From PALSA-600 sp037142875 (lineage in GTDB: Bacteria; Actinomycetota; Thermoleophilia; Gaiellales; Gaiellaceae), in the NCBI GenBank assembly GCA_037142875.1, contig JBAWZV010000002.1, positions 186,001-250,000 on the forward strand: a DNA stretch of 64,000 bases, given 5' to 3'. The position numbers and the translations under genes are program-made. The notes beneath the pieces are model-generated. The model had not been told where the DNA came from, did not search any database, and saw only the letters and a program-made list of their open reading frames with translations. This document shows positions 8,016 through 15,522 of the stretch, one piece after another. Position 1 is the first letter of the stretch; each line of letters begins with the position of its first letter.

Positions 8016-9179
8016 TCAGCCGTCAACCGGAACGCGGCGGAAGATGACGTAGAGCCCCGTGTCGTAGACGCTCTTCAGCGCCCCGGCGATGAGAAACGGC
8101 GCGCCGAGCGATGACCCCACGATTGCACCCGCCACGAGCGGCGCCACCGGCCGCGTGACGTAACGCGCCGTGTTCGTATAGGCCGCAGCGGCCGTCCGCT
8201 CCTCGGGGGTGACAACAAGCGCGACGTATGCCTGGCGTGTCGGAACGTCCATCTGTGAGAGCACCGACCGTCCGAGCAAAAGAGCGATTGCCACGTGGAG
8301 GTTCGGCGCAAACGCGATGGCTGCAAGCAGGACGTTCGAGGGCAGGTGCGTGAAGACCATCGTGCGCAGGAGCCCGAAACGGGCCGCGAGCCACACCGCT
8401 GCGCGGAACGACAGCGCCTGAAGCACGCCAACGCCCGCGAAGACGAGCGCCAGCGTGTGCGGCTGTACCCCGTACTTCCGCGTGAACAGATACGCGATGA
8501 ACGTCGTTGGCACAAACCCGCCGCCGAAGCTGTCCAGCGAGAAGAGCGCGGCGAGCTTGAGCACGATCCCCCGCGAGCAATCGAGCGACTTGCGCCGGCC
8601 ACCAACCGGCCGCGGGGCGAGCTCGACTGCCTCCGTGAGCCGCGCCGCCGCCGCAAGGCCGAGAGCAGCCGAGACGGGATAGGCAAGGAGCCAGCGAGGC
8701 GACGAGCCGACGAGGGCGATCAGTGCCCCGGCGGAGCCCGCGAGCGTCGCCACAGCGTTGTAGGTGCCAAAGAGCGCGGTGGTCTTGCCCTCGGCTGCGG
8801 CGTGCGGCAACATCGCCTGCTCGAGGGAGGTGAACGGGCCTGACTCGACGACCTCCGGCGAGATCGTCCCCGTGGCCGCGGCGAGCACGAGGAGCGGTAG
8901 CCAGCCCGTCAGGGCGAAGGCGGTACCCGCCACGCCCATCACGATGAAGAGCAGCCGGTAGGAGCGGCGGCGACCGAAGGCATCACCGTAACGCGCGAGC
9001 ACCACCGAGGCGAGCGCGATCCCTCCGAGCAGCGCACCGAGCACCCCTCCGACGGCAGGCCCCGAGAGGCCCCGGTGGGCGAGCGTCGAGCCGACGAGCA
9101 CGGAGCCGAGGCCGTAGGCGACGGCACGGGCCCCCTGGGCGGCGAGGATGCGCCTGGCGTCGGCGCTCAGGGTGGCCAC
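8016..9179 (-). CDS. MFS transporter inserted in the dcw operon
   Basis: A 387-residue major facilitator with about twelve hydrophobic segments and an A-loop-like YGDAFGRRRSYRLLF between segments 2 and 3, plus a second-half counterpart WLAARFGLLRTMVF. It sits between ftsI (9-base gap) and murE (34-base gap) on the same strand, so it is almost certainly cotranscribed with wall synthesis genes. Its substrate cannot be told from sequence. It is not FtsW, RodA, Amj or MurJ: the topology and motifs are MFS. Function in wall metabolism is only suggested by position. Confidence 0.8.
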   Translation of the reverse strand: MATLSADARRILAAQGARAVAYGLGSVLVGSTLAHRGLSGPAVGGVLGALLGGIALASVVLARYGDAFGRRRSYRLLFIVMGVAGTAFALTGWLPLLVLAAATGTISPEVVESGPFTSLEQAMLPHAAAEGKTTALFGTYNAVATLAGSAGALIALVGSSPRWLLAYPVSAALGLAAAARLTEAVELAPRPVGGRRKSLDCSRGIVLKLAALFSLDSFGGGFVPTTFIAYLFTRKYGVQPHTLALVFAGVGVLQALSFRAAVWLAARFGLLRTMVFTHLPSNVLLAAIAFAPNLHVAIALLLGRSVLSQMDVPTRQAYVALVVTPEERTAAAAYTNTARYVTRPVAPLVAGAIVGSSLGAPFLIAGALKSVYDTGLYVIFRRVPVDG

Positions 9180-9188
9180 GCCTCGACC

Positions 9189-10907
9189 CTAACGCGTGGC
9201 GGTGAGGGGCGTGCCTGCGACCGCGTGAAGGGCGTCTGGCGCGACTTCGAGGTACTGCAGGTCAAATTTCGCAATCAATGCAAACGCCGGGGCGGCGACG
9301 ACGCCGCCGAAGATCGATCCGCGCGGCTCATCGACCTTGACGAGCACGACCAGCCGCGGCTTCGACGCAGGGACCATGCCCACGAACGTTGCCTCGTAGT
9401 TGTACGTCGAGTAGCCGCCGTGACCATCCGGCACCTGCGCTGTTCCGGTCTTCCCGGCGACGCTGTACCCGGCGATCGCCGCCGCGCCACCGGTTGCCCC
9501 CACGTCCGCGACGACGCCGGTGAGCATCTTCTTGACCTGCTCGTCGACATCCGGCGACATGATCCGCCGATGACGCCACCTCTGCGGCGTCTTCCCGCCA
9601 ACGCGGGTGACAAGGTGCGGCTCGATCCAGACGCCACCATTGGCGACCGCCGCGTACACGGACGCCATCTGGATCGGCGTGACCGAGATCCCCTGACCGA
9701 TCGGTACGTTGCCGATCGTCGTCTCGCTCCACTGGTCGAGAGGCAGGACGAACCCGGGGCTCTCACCCGGGAAGTCGATCCCTGTTGCCGAGCCGAAGCC
9801 GAACTTCTCGATCCACGACGCCAGGCGCGCCCGACCGAGCTTGCCGGCGAGCGTGACCGCTCCGACGTTCGAGGAGTGCGAGAGGATCTGCGCGACGCTC
9901 AGCGTCTCGGTGGGCCGGCTCTCGGCGTCGTGCACCGTGCACTGCACGCACGTGTCGTAACGGAGCTTGTACGGCAGCGTGAACTTCGTCTTTGGCGTGA
10001 CGAGCTTCTCGGACAGCGCGGCGGTGATCGTCACGAGCTTGAACGTCGAGCCGGGCTCGTACGTGTCAGTCACCGCCCGGTTGCGCAGGAGGCTCTGTGA
10101 GATGTCGGAGGTTCGGTTGGCGTCGTAGCCGGGTGTCTGGGCCATGGCAAGCACCTCGCCGGTCGAGGGGTCGAGAACGATCGCCGTCGCGTCCCTCGCG
10201 CCCCACTGGCTGACGGTCGTGCGGAGCACCTGCTCGGCCTGCGCCTGGATCGTGTGGTCGATCGACGTGAAGACGTCGGAGCCCTGCCGCGCTGGCGACG
10301 AGCTGACGACGTCGATCGCCCGGCCCGACGGGTCTCGGATGATCGTCTGCTTGCCGACGTGCCCCGTGAGCTTGCGGTCGTACTGGAGCTCGAGGCCATC
10401 GAGGCCCTTGTTGTCGACGCCGGCGTAGCCGATGAGCTGGGCGCCGATCGCGAGCTGCGGGTATGACCGCCGCTCCTCCGGGTACGAATGGACGCCCGCG
10501 AAGCCGCGCTTCAGGAACGCTGCTGCCTTGAGCGGATCTGCGAACCGCTCGACGTAGACAAACTGCCGCTTCTTGTCGAGCAGAAACGGGTAGAGCGCGT
10601 TCGCGTCGACCCCGAGAAGCTTGTGGGCGGCGACAGCGACCGCCGTCGGCTCGCGGATCTCCTGCGGGTCGGCGTAGATCGTCGCGGTCTGCTCACCGAT
10701 CGCCAGCTCGACACCCGTGCGATCAAAGACCGTTCCCCGTCCAGCCGGGATGGTCTGTGTCTCCTGCTGCTGGTTATGCGCCAGACCGGCGTACCGGCTG
10801 CCGTCCAGCACCTGGAGCCGGAATGCGAAGACGAAGAGAGTGATGAAGATGAGGCCGAAGAGGACGACGAGGAGGCGGATGCGCCGGTTCGCCCGCTTCC
10901 CGTCCAT
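9189..10907 (-). CDS. ftsI: division-specific class B penicillin-binding protein (FtsI/PBP3 type)
   Basis: Septal D,D-transpeptidase (572 aa). One N-terminal membrane anchor (about 11-31), a dimerisation domain with RGTVFDRTG (57-65), then the transpeptidase domain with the active-site triad S287-T-F-K290, S345-S-N347 and K486-T-G-T. ATG at 10907 shares one base with the ftsL stop (TGATG); a TTG one codon earlier is also possible. No PASTA domain follows the transpeptidase domain. Confidence 0.95.
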   Translation of the reverse strand: MDGKRANRRIRLLVVLFGLIFITLFVFAFRLQVLDGSRYAGLAHNQQQETQTIPAGRGTVFDRTGVELAIGEQTATIYADPQEIREPTAVAVAAHKLLGVDANALYPFLLDKKRQFVYVERFADPLKAAAFLKRGFAGVHSYPEERRSYPQLAIGAQLIGYAGVDNKGLDGLELQYDRKLTGHVGKQTIIRDPSGRAIDVVSSSPARQGSDVFTSIDHTIQAQAEQVLRTTVSQWGARDATAIVLDPSTGEVLAMAQTPGYDANRTSDISQSLLRNRAVTDTYEPGSTFKLVTITAALSEKLVTPKTKFTLPYKLRYDTCVQCTVHDAESRPTETLSVAQILSHSSNVGAVTLAGKLGRARLASWIEKFGFGSATGIDFPGESPGFVLPLDQWSETTIGNVPIGQGISVTPIQMASVYAAVANGGVWIEPHLVTRVGGKTPQRWRHRRIMSPDVDEQVKKMLTGVVADVGATGGAAAIAGYSVAGKTGTAQVPDGHGGYSTYNYEATFVGMVPASKPRLVVLVKVDEPRGSIFGGVVAAPAFALIAKFDLQYLEVAPDALHAVAGTPLTATR

Positions 10908-11380
10908 CAACGACCCAGTTCGATGAACCCGGTCGCCGACGGATCGGCCTCGACGAGCTCGTACTGCTTGTGCGCGAGCGCCTGGATACGCGGTGACGCA
11001 AGCGCTGCGGAGAGCTGCGACTGGAGCGTGGCATTCGACGCGCGCAGGTTGGTGCGTTCCGTCGTCGCCTTGGTCAGAGAGAGGTTGAGCTGCAGCACGG
11101 CGAGGTTCACGAACACGACTCCGGCGAGGAGCACGGCGCCGACGACGATCCAGACGATCGGCGCGTGATGACGTGTGCGGGACTTCGGCCGGGCCGTCGC
11201 ACGCGCGCGGGCCCGTGCGGTCGTGGGTGCTGTTGTTGCCGTCGTAGTCTTCGTTGCCGTGCGCTTCGGCGCCGTGGTCGAGGGCCGACGCGTACGGGTC
11301 GCTGGCTGCTCGGCAGCCTTGCGTGTCCGGGGCCGTGTCCGGGCCGGTGCGGCCACGGCGCTCGAACGTGCGCTAGCCAA
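10907..11380 (-). CDS. ftsL: FtsL-like septum protein with long basic N-terminus
   Basis: A 157-residue bitopic protein: about 72 residues rich in Ala, Arg, Thr and Pro, one membrane helix (APIVWIVVGAVLLAGVVFVN), then a leucine-zipper-like segment ending at Ile-Gln-Ala-Leu-Ala. Position between rsmH and ftsI and this topology identify an FtsL homologue, which bridges FtsQ/DivIC-type partners in the divisome. Start taken as TTG at 11380, overlapping rsmH by 8 bases; the low-complexity N-terminus makes the exact start uncertain. Confidence 0.8.
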   Translation of the reverse strand: MASARSSAVAAPARTRPRTRKAAEQPATRTRRPSTTAPKRTATKTTTATTAPTTARARARATARPKSRTRHHAPIVWIVVGAVLLAGVVFVNLAVLQLNLSLTKATTERTNLRASNATLQSQLSAALASPRIQALAHKQYELVEADPSATGFIELGR

Positions 11381-12329
11381 CCTTCACCGCCACACGGAGA
11401 CGGGCCGACTGCGAACGCGGGTTGCGTGCGATCTCGGCTGTGGACGGGCGAATGGCCCGACGTGGGGTTGCACGGAGTGTCGGCTGGGAGCCGCATGCGC
11501 AGATGGGGAAGTCCGGTGGGCACGTGCAGCCGTGCTCCTCGTTGCGGAGGAAGCGCTTGACGATGCGGTCCTCGAGCGAGTGGAAGGAGATGACGGCGAG
11601 CCGGCCGTTCGGGCGAAGCATCTCGAGCGCCGCAGGCAGCGCCCGCTGCAGCGAGCCGAGCTCGTCGTTGACCTCGATCCGGAGCGCCTGGAAGACCCGC
11701 TTTGCCGGGTGGCCCTCACCGAAGCGCGCAGGAGCGGGAATCGCCTGCTTGATCACCTCAACGAGATCACCGGTGCGCTCGAACGGCTGCTTGGCGCGGC
11801 GCCGAATGATCGAACGGGCGATCTGGCGGGCGTAGCGCTCCTCCCCGTAGCGGTGGAAGATATCGGTGAGCTCGCGCTCGTCGCCCTCGTTGACGATGTC
11901 GCGCGCAGAGAACTCGGCAGACGGATCCATCCGCATGTCGAGCGGCGCGTCGGTCGCGTACGAGAACCCGCGCTCGGGCCGATCTAGCTGCATCGAGGAG
12001 ACGCCGAGATCCATCAGGATCGCGTCGGCCTTGACGCCGTTCTCGGCCAGTTGGTTCAGGACGACGGAGAACTCGCCGTGCAGGAGGCGCGCCTTGATCG
12101 CGTGCGACCGGCGGATGCGCTCGAAGTACGGCGCGACGGTCGGGTCGCGATCGATCGCGATGAGCTTGCCGTCGCCACGGAGGCAGCCGGCGAGCATGTC
12201 GGAGTGCCCGCCGGAGCCAAACGTGCAGTCGACGATGGTTTCGCCCGGCTGCGGTTCGAGGGCTGTAAGCACCTCGTCCGCAAGAACCGGGACGTGATCA
12301 GCCTCGGCTGGCAAGACGCTCGGCAACAT
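11373..12329 (-). CDS. rsmH: 16S rRNA (cytosine1402-N4)-methyltransferase
   Basis: SAM-dependent methyltransferase modifying C1402 in the 16S rRNA decoding centre (318 aa). The SAM motif VDCTFGSGGHSDML is near residues 33-46; ADAILMDLGVSSMQLD and ERGFSY are family signatures; LEDRIVKRFLR is near the C-terminus, as is a Cys/His-rich stretch (CTCPPDFPICACG). The 32-base overlap with mraZ is longer than other joints but puts the start at the expected HVPVLADEVL distance. Confidence 0.95.
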   Translation of the reverse strand: MLPSVLPAEADHVPVLADEVLTALEPQPGETIVDCTFGSGGHSDMLAGCLRGDGKLIAIDRDPTVAPYFERIRRSHAIKARLLHGEFSVVLNQLAENGVKADAILMDLGVSSMQLDRPERGFSYATDAPLDMRMDPSAEFSARDIVNEGDERELTDIFHRYGEERYARQIARSIIRRRAKQPFERTGDLVEVIKQAIPAPARFGEGHPAKRVFQALRIEVNDELGSLQRALPAALEMLRPNGRLAVISFHSLEDRIVKRFLRNEEHGCTCPPDFPICACGSQPTLRATPRRAIRPSTAEIARNPRSQSARLRVAVKVG

Positions 12330-12726
12330 CTTCCGCGCTCCCTTCGACAGCCTGCACCTGCGCGCGCCAGGCGGCGCGATCCCAGATCTCGAGGTGGTCG
12401 TGGATACCTGCGACCGTGACCTCGCGACCGATCTTCACCTCGTCGAGCAGCCGGGCGGGAATGAGCATCCGGCCCGCCTTGTCGACAGACGCCGGCTCTG
12501 CGCCGGAGAAGAAGTAGCGCTGGAGCTGGCGCGCCTCGCGACTGAACGAGTCGAGCCTGCCGACCCGCTCGGTGAGCTGGTCCCACTCCGCCCGGGCGTA
12601 GACCGTGAGACAGCCGTCGAGGCCGCGCGCGATCACGACGTGACCACCCATCGCCTCCCGGTGCCTGGCCGGAAGGGTGAGACGGTTCTTGTCATCGAGG
12701 GAGTGGTCATGTTCACCTAGCAGCAT
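12298..12726 (-). CDS. mraZ: transcriptional regulator MraZ
   Basis: A 142-residue protein with two SpoVT/AbrB-like swapped-hairpin units: LGEHDHSLDDKNRLTLPARH (3-22) and the second, DKAGRMLIPARL. MraZ forms a ring and binds direct repeats ahead of its own operon to repress it. The ATG at 12726 follows a strong GGGGGAGAG ribosome site at 7 bases, and three MraZ boxes lie just upstream. It heads the dcw operon. Confidence 0.95.
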   Translation of the reverse strand: MLLGEHDHSLDDKNRLTLPARHREAMGGHVVIARGLDGCLTVYARAEWDQLTERVGRLDSFSREARQLQRYFFSGAEPASVDKAGRMLIPARLLDEVKIGREVTVAGIHDHLEIWDRAAWRAQVQAVEGSAEDVAERLASRG

Positions 12727-12737
12727 CTCAACTCTCC

Positions 12738-12773
12738 CCCACTTTAACCCACTTCTCCCCACTTGTCCACTCT
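12738..12773 (-). promoter_or_regulatory. MraZ box array overlapping the dcw promoter
   Basis: On the minus strand AAGTGGG occurs three times at exact 10-base spacing (12738-12744, 12748-12754, 12758-12764), with a degenerate fourth (AGAGTGG) at 12767-12773. MraZ is known to bind TGGG direct repeats with a 10-base period. A TAAAGT (-10-like) box at 12741-12746 lies inside the array, so binding should block RNA polymerase directly. The ATG is only 11 bases downstream of the array edge. Confidence 0.85.
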
Positions 12774-12780
12774 CTCTCGC

Positions 12781-12808
12781 CGAATTGCAGGATTGGATCG
12801 GCAATTCG
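12781..12808. repeat. inverted repeat CGAATTGC-N12-GCAATTCG upstream of the MraZ boxes
   Basis: Perfect 8-base arms at 12781-12788 and 12801-12808, centres 20 bases apart (about two helical turns). It lies in the -35 to -75 region relative to the TAAAGT box, where an activator or second repressor might bind. It is AT-richer than its surroundings. No known consensus matches. Confidence 0.4.
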
Positions 12809-12815
12809 AGTGGTT

Positions 12816-12856
12816 GTCCCGCTTCGAGGGACTGTCCCTGCCGAGGGACTGTCCCT
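12816..12856. repeat. tandem GGGAC/GTCCC palindromes between pfkB-family gene and dcw operon
   Basis: Two perfect copies of the 13-base palindrome AGGGACTGTCCCT (12827-12839 and 12844-12856), 17 bases apart, with a further GTCCC half-site at 12816-12820; five alternating half-sites in all. It lies 14 bases past the end of the kinase gene. It could act as a terminator (no U tract), a protein site or a dispersed genomic repeat. Confidence 0.6.
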
Positions 12857-12869
12857 GCGCGCCAGCGGG

Positions 12870-13649
12870 CTACGCCGAGATCTGGGTGCTGTACGGGCCA
12901 CGGCCGCTCACGACCGCAGCGCCAGCACGCGTGGCGAGGTCGAGCGCGGCCGCGAGCTCGTCGCCTCGTGCAAGCCCGAAGCTCAGAGCTGCTGCAAACG
13001 AGTCACCAGCGCCGTAGGTGTCCGAGAGCGGCCCCGGTGGAGTCGCTGCCTCATAGCGACGGCCGTCGGCGATCCCGCCGTGTGCCCCGTCGGTCTGCAC
13101 GACGAGGGCGGCATCGAGTCCGCCGTCGTACCGCTCGCCCGGGTCGTTACCGCTCCCCACGAGCAGGTCGAGTGCTACCCCACCCTCGCGCAGCGTCGGA
13201 AGCTCACGCGGCGTTGCTCCGAGGAACCGGGCAGCACGGGCCGACCGGAGCGCCTCGGCATTCCCCGCGACGAAGAAGACGAGGTCGTACCCGGCCAGCG
13301 GGAGCGGGCCGGACGGGCGCAGCTTGGGCCCGAGCGTCGTGATCGTCCGCTCGCGGTTTGCGTCGACGTACGTCCAGGCGCGTCTCGTCGCCCCCATCCA
13401 CTCGCTGTGCACGGTCACGCCAAGCTCGGAGAGCCGTTCAACCGAGCGGTGGCCGAGGTCGTCATCCCCGAGCGCCGTGAAGAAGTCGCAGCCGCCAGCG
13501 AGCCGAGCGATCTGAGCGGAGACGACCGAGCCGCCGCCCGCGGGCTCCTCCCAGAAGGCGATCGCGTTCGCAATCCCGCCCGGCGGCGGCACGGCAACAA
13601 CCTCGGCGAACTCCACCCACTCGACATGACCGACGACGGCGCATCTCAC
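12870..13649 (-). CDS. PfkB-family carbohydrate/nucleoside kinase
   Basis: Ribokinase-fold kinase (259 aa from GTG 13649). N-terminal glycine motif GGGSVVSAQIARLAGG (PfkB signature 1 region) and C-terminal DTYGAGDSFAAALSFGL with the catalytic Asp (signature 2) are intact. Short for the family (usually about 300). Substrate unknown; the N-terminus HVEWVEFAEV resembles small PfkB proteins annotated only as sugar kinases. The chosen GTG has GCGGAA upstream; another GTG lies 6 codons earlier. Divergent from the ECF sigma gene 28 bases away. Confidence 0.82.
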   Translation of the reverse strand: MRCAVVGHVEWVEFAEVVAVPPPGGIANAIAFWEEPAGGGSVVSAQIARLAGGCDFFTALGDDDLGHRSVERLSELGVTVHSEWMGATRRAWTYVDANRERTITTLGPKLRPSGPLPLAGYDLVFFVAGNAEALRSARAARFLGATPRELPTLREGGVALDLLVGSGNDPGERYDGGLDAALVVQTDGAHGGIADGRRYEAATPPGPLSDTYGAGDSFAAALSFGLARGDELAAALDLATRAGAAVVSGRGPYSTQISA

Positions 13650-13677
13650 AGTTCCGCAAGCTTGCACGTTTCAGCCC

Positions 13678-14148
13678 ATGATGGACGCCGTGACAGTACC
13701 GCCCTTCGAACGCTTCTACGTCCAGCACTGCGACGAGGTGCTCGGATACCTGCGCCGGCTCGTCGGCCAACAAGCCGAGGATGCATGGCAGGAGACGTTC
13801 CTGCGGGCGCTGCGGGCCTACGACCGGCTCGAGCACGGGCGGCACCTTCGCGCCTGGGTGTTCACGATCGCAACGCGGGTCGCGCTCGACGACATCCGCG
13901 CTGCAAAGAAGACCGTTGCCGACGACGAGCTCGACGGCCCCCCGGTCGAGCTCAAGCGCCCCGCGTTCCGCGAGCTCGAGCATCTGACTGACTCGCTGCC
14001 GCCCACGGAACGTGCCGCTGTCGTGCTCCGCTACGGCTACGACCTGCCCTACGCCGAGATCGCCGCCGCTCTCGCCTCCTCCGAGGAGGCGGCCCGAGCT
14101 GCGGCGTCTTCCGGCGTCCGCCGACTCAGGAGGTTACTCGATGGTTGA
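13678..14148 (+). CDS. ECF-type RNA polymerase sigma factor
   Basis: A 156-residue sigma-70 family protein with region 2 (about 10-75: F.R.YVQH..EVLGYLRRLV, AEDAWQETFLRALRAYDRL) and region 4 (about 95-150, LPPTERAAVVLRYGYDLPYA then an HTH). No anti-sigma gene follows; instead the stop overlaps the start of an O6-alkylguanine methyltransferase by 8 bases. This suggests it controls, or is controlled with, an alkylation response. Start could be either of two adjacent ATGs. No TAnnnT box is visible upstream. Confidence 0.85.
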   Translation: MMDAVTVPPFERFYVQHCDEVLGYLRRLVGQQAEDAWQETFLRALRAYDRLEHGRHLRAWVFTIATRVALDDIRAAKKTVADDELDGPPVELKRPAFRELEHLTDSLPPTERAAVVLRYGYDLPYAEIAAALASSEEAARAAASSGVRRLRRLLDG

Positions 14149-14689
14149 CCACGCTCTCGATAGCCGCTTTCGCACGGCCGCACTCCACGAAGGACTCATC
14201 GATGTCTGCTTCGACATCGTCGCCTCGCCTGTCGGTGAGCTATTTGTCGCGGCAACCACCAACGGGCTCTGCCGCATCTCCTACACCGTCGACGGCGCAG
14301 ACGAGGCGCTTGCCAAGGCCTTTGGACTGCGACTCCTCCGGCTCCCTCTCGACGACGTCCGGCGGGAGCTCGACGAGTACTTCGAGGGCCGGCGCCGCAC
14401 CTTCGATCTACCGCTCGACCTCCGAGTCGCACCCTTCCACGAGGCCGTCCTCCGCGAGCTAGCGCTCGTCCCGTACGGCCAGGTCGACACCTACGGTCAC
14501 CTTGCGGCAAGGGTCGGTCGCCCGAAAGCTGCCCGGGCCGTCGGTGCTGCGATGAACCGCAATCCGATCCCGATCGTCCTCCCCTGTCACCGCATCGTCG
14601 GCTCAAACGGCTCCCTCACCGGGTACGCCGGTGGCCTTGAGATAAAGCGCGCGCTCCTCGCCCTCGAGGGTGCCACGCTCTCGGTCTGA
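14141..14689 (+). CDS. ogt: methylated-DNA--[protein]-cysteine S-methyltransferase
   Basis: Suicide DNA repair protein (182 aa) that removes O6-alkyl groups from guanine. The active site is Cys149 in IVLPCHRIVGSNG; YGQVDTYGHLAARVGRP is the DNA-binding helix-turn-helix with the GRP turn. It has an excellent ribosome site (AGGAGG, 7 bases before the ATG) although it overlaps the sigma gene, so it may be made in excess of the sigma factor. The first 20 residues (DHALDSRFRTAA) precede the normal Ogt domain and sit where an anti-sigma motif might be expected. Confidence 0.93.
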   Translation: MVDHALDSRFRTAALHEGLIDVCFDIVASPVGELFVAATTNGLCRISYTVDGADEALAKAFGLRLLRLPLDDVRRELDEYFEGRRRTFDLPLDLRVAPFHEAVLRELALVPYGQVDTYGHLAARVGRPKAARAVGAAMNRNPIPIVLPCHRIVGSNGSLTGYAGGLEIKRALLALEGATLSV

Positions 14690-14733
14690 CCAGAGGCGCA
14701 AGGCGGAGGGACTGTCGCCGCGGTCGTCCCCGA

Positions 14734-15366
14734 TCACGCGTCGAATGAGCGACCGAGCAGGCGGTAGCCGATCCCCCAGTGGTTCTCGACCAGATCGACA
14801 TCGCCGGCAACAGCGACGAGCTTCCGGCGCAGGCGTGAGGCGTGCGCGTGGAGCGTCCGGGTGCGCATCGAGGGGCTGTAGTCCCACACGTCGCGGAGGA
14901 GCTCCTTCTTCGTGAACACCCGCTCCGGGTCCGAGGCAAGACGGACGAGCAATGCGAACTCCTTCTGCACGAGCGCGACCGGTCGCCCCGCGACCATGAC
15001 GGTGCGGGCGCGCTCGTCGATCACGACAGGGCCTGCGACGATCCTGCGCCCAGACCCCGCACCGGGCCGACGGAGCACGGCGCGGATCCGTTCGACGAGC
15101 TCCTCGTAGTCGAACGGTCGCGGCACGTAGTCGGAACACCCGAGCCGAAACGCCGCCACGCGATCGCCGACGTTCGCCTCGGCTGGCCCAAGGACGATCA
15201 CCGGTGCCTCGTCGCGCCAGCGCTCCAGGCCGGCCTGATCGGAGGCGAGCACGACGTCGGGCTGGCCGCCGGGAGCCGCGAGCTCGAATCCGTCGAGCGG
15301 CAGGTGCCGCTCGAGCAACCCGCGCGTCACAGGCTCGGTGTCGGCAAGCAGCACGGTGGTCGACAT
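14734..15366 (-). CDS. OmpR-family response regulator with degenerate receiver
   Basis: A 210-residue protein: an N-terminal receiver-like domain (1-100) and a C-terminal winged-helix DNA-binding domain (about 112-205, with LVQKEFALLVRLASDPERVF and TRTLHAHASRLRRKL). The phosphoacceptor Asp is missing: QPDVVLAS has Ser where VVLLD would have Asp (about 42). The conserved Thr is changed (VIVLGPA) and the Lys of KPF is Arg (VPRPF). It therefore probably works without phosphorylation, as in atypical OmpR regulators. No sensor kinase is adjacent. Convergent with ogt. Confidence 0.85.
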   Translation of the reverse strand: MSTTVLLADTEPVTRGLLERHLPLDGFELAAPGGQPDVVLASDQAGLERWRDEAPVIVLGPAEANVGDRVAAFRLGCSDYVPRPFDYEELVERIRAVLRRPGAGSGRRIVAGPVVIDERARTVMVAGRPVALVQKEFALLVRLASDPERVFTKKELLRDVWDYSPSMRTRTLHAHASRLRRKLVAVAGDVDLVENHWGIGYRLLGRSFDA

Positions 15367-15373
15367 ACACGTG

Positions 15374-15379
15374 ACGCTA
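15374..15379 (-). promoter_or_regulatory. leaderless -10 box of the degenerate response regulator
   Basis: TAGCGT ends 7 bases before the ATG at 15366. The 156-base gap up to 15522 holds nothing else I can recognise. Confidence 0.45.
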
Positions 15380-15522
15380 TCGAGCGATCGCCAGGCTGCC
15401 TAGATGTCCTTTCGTGCGAGTGTGTGACGGTCCTTCAACACCCGGCCCGTACAGCCGCGCGTCTTCAGGCCATGCCGCTTCGTCCGGTCGGACACACATC
15501 GAGGGCGCCGATAAGCACCGGG

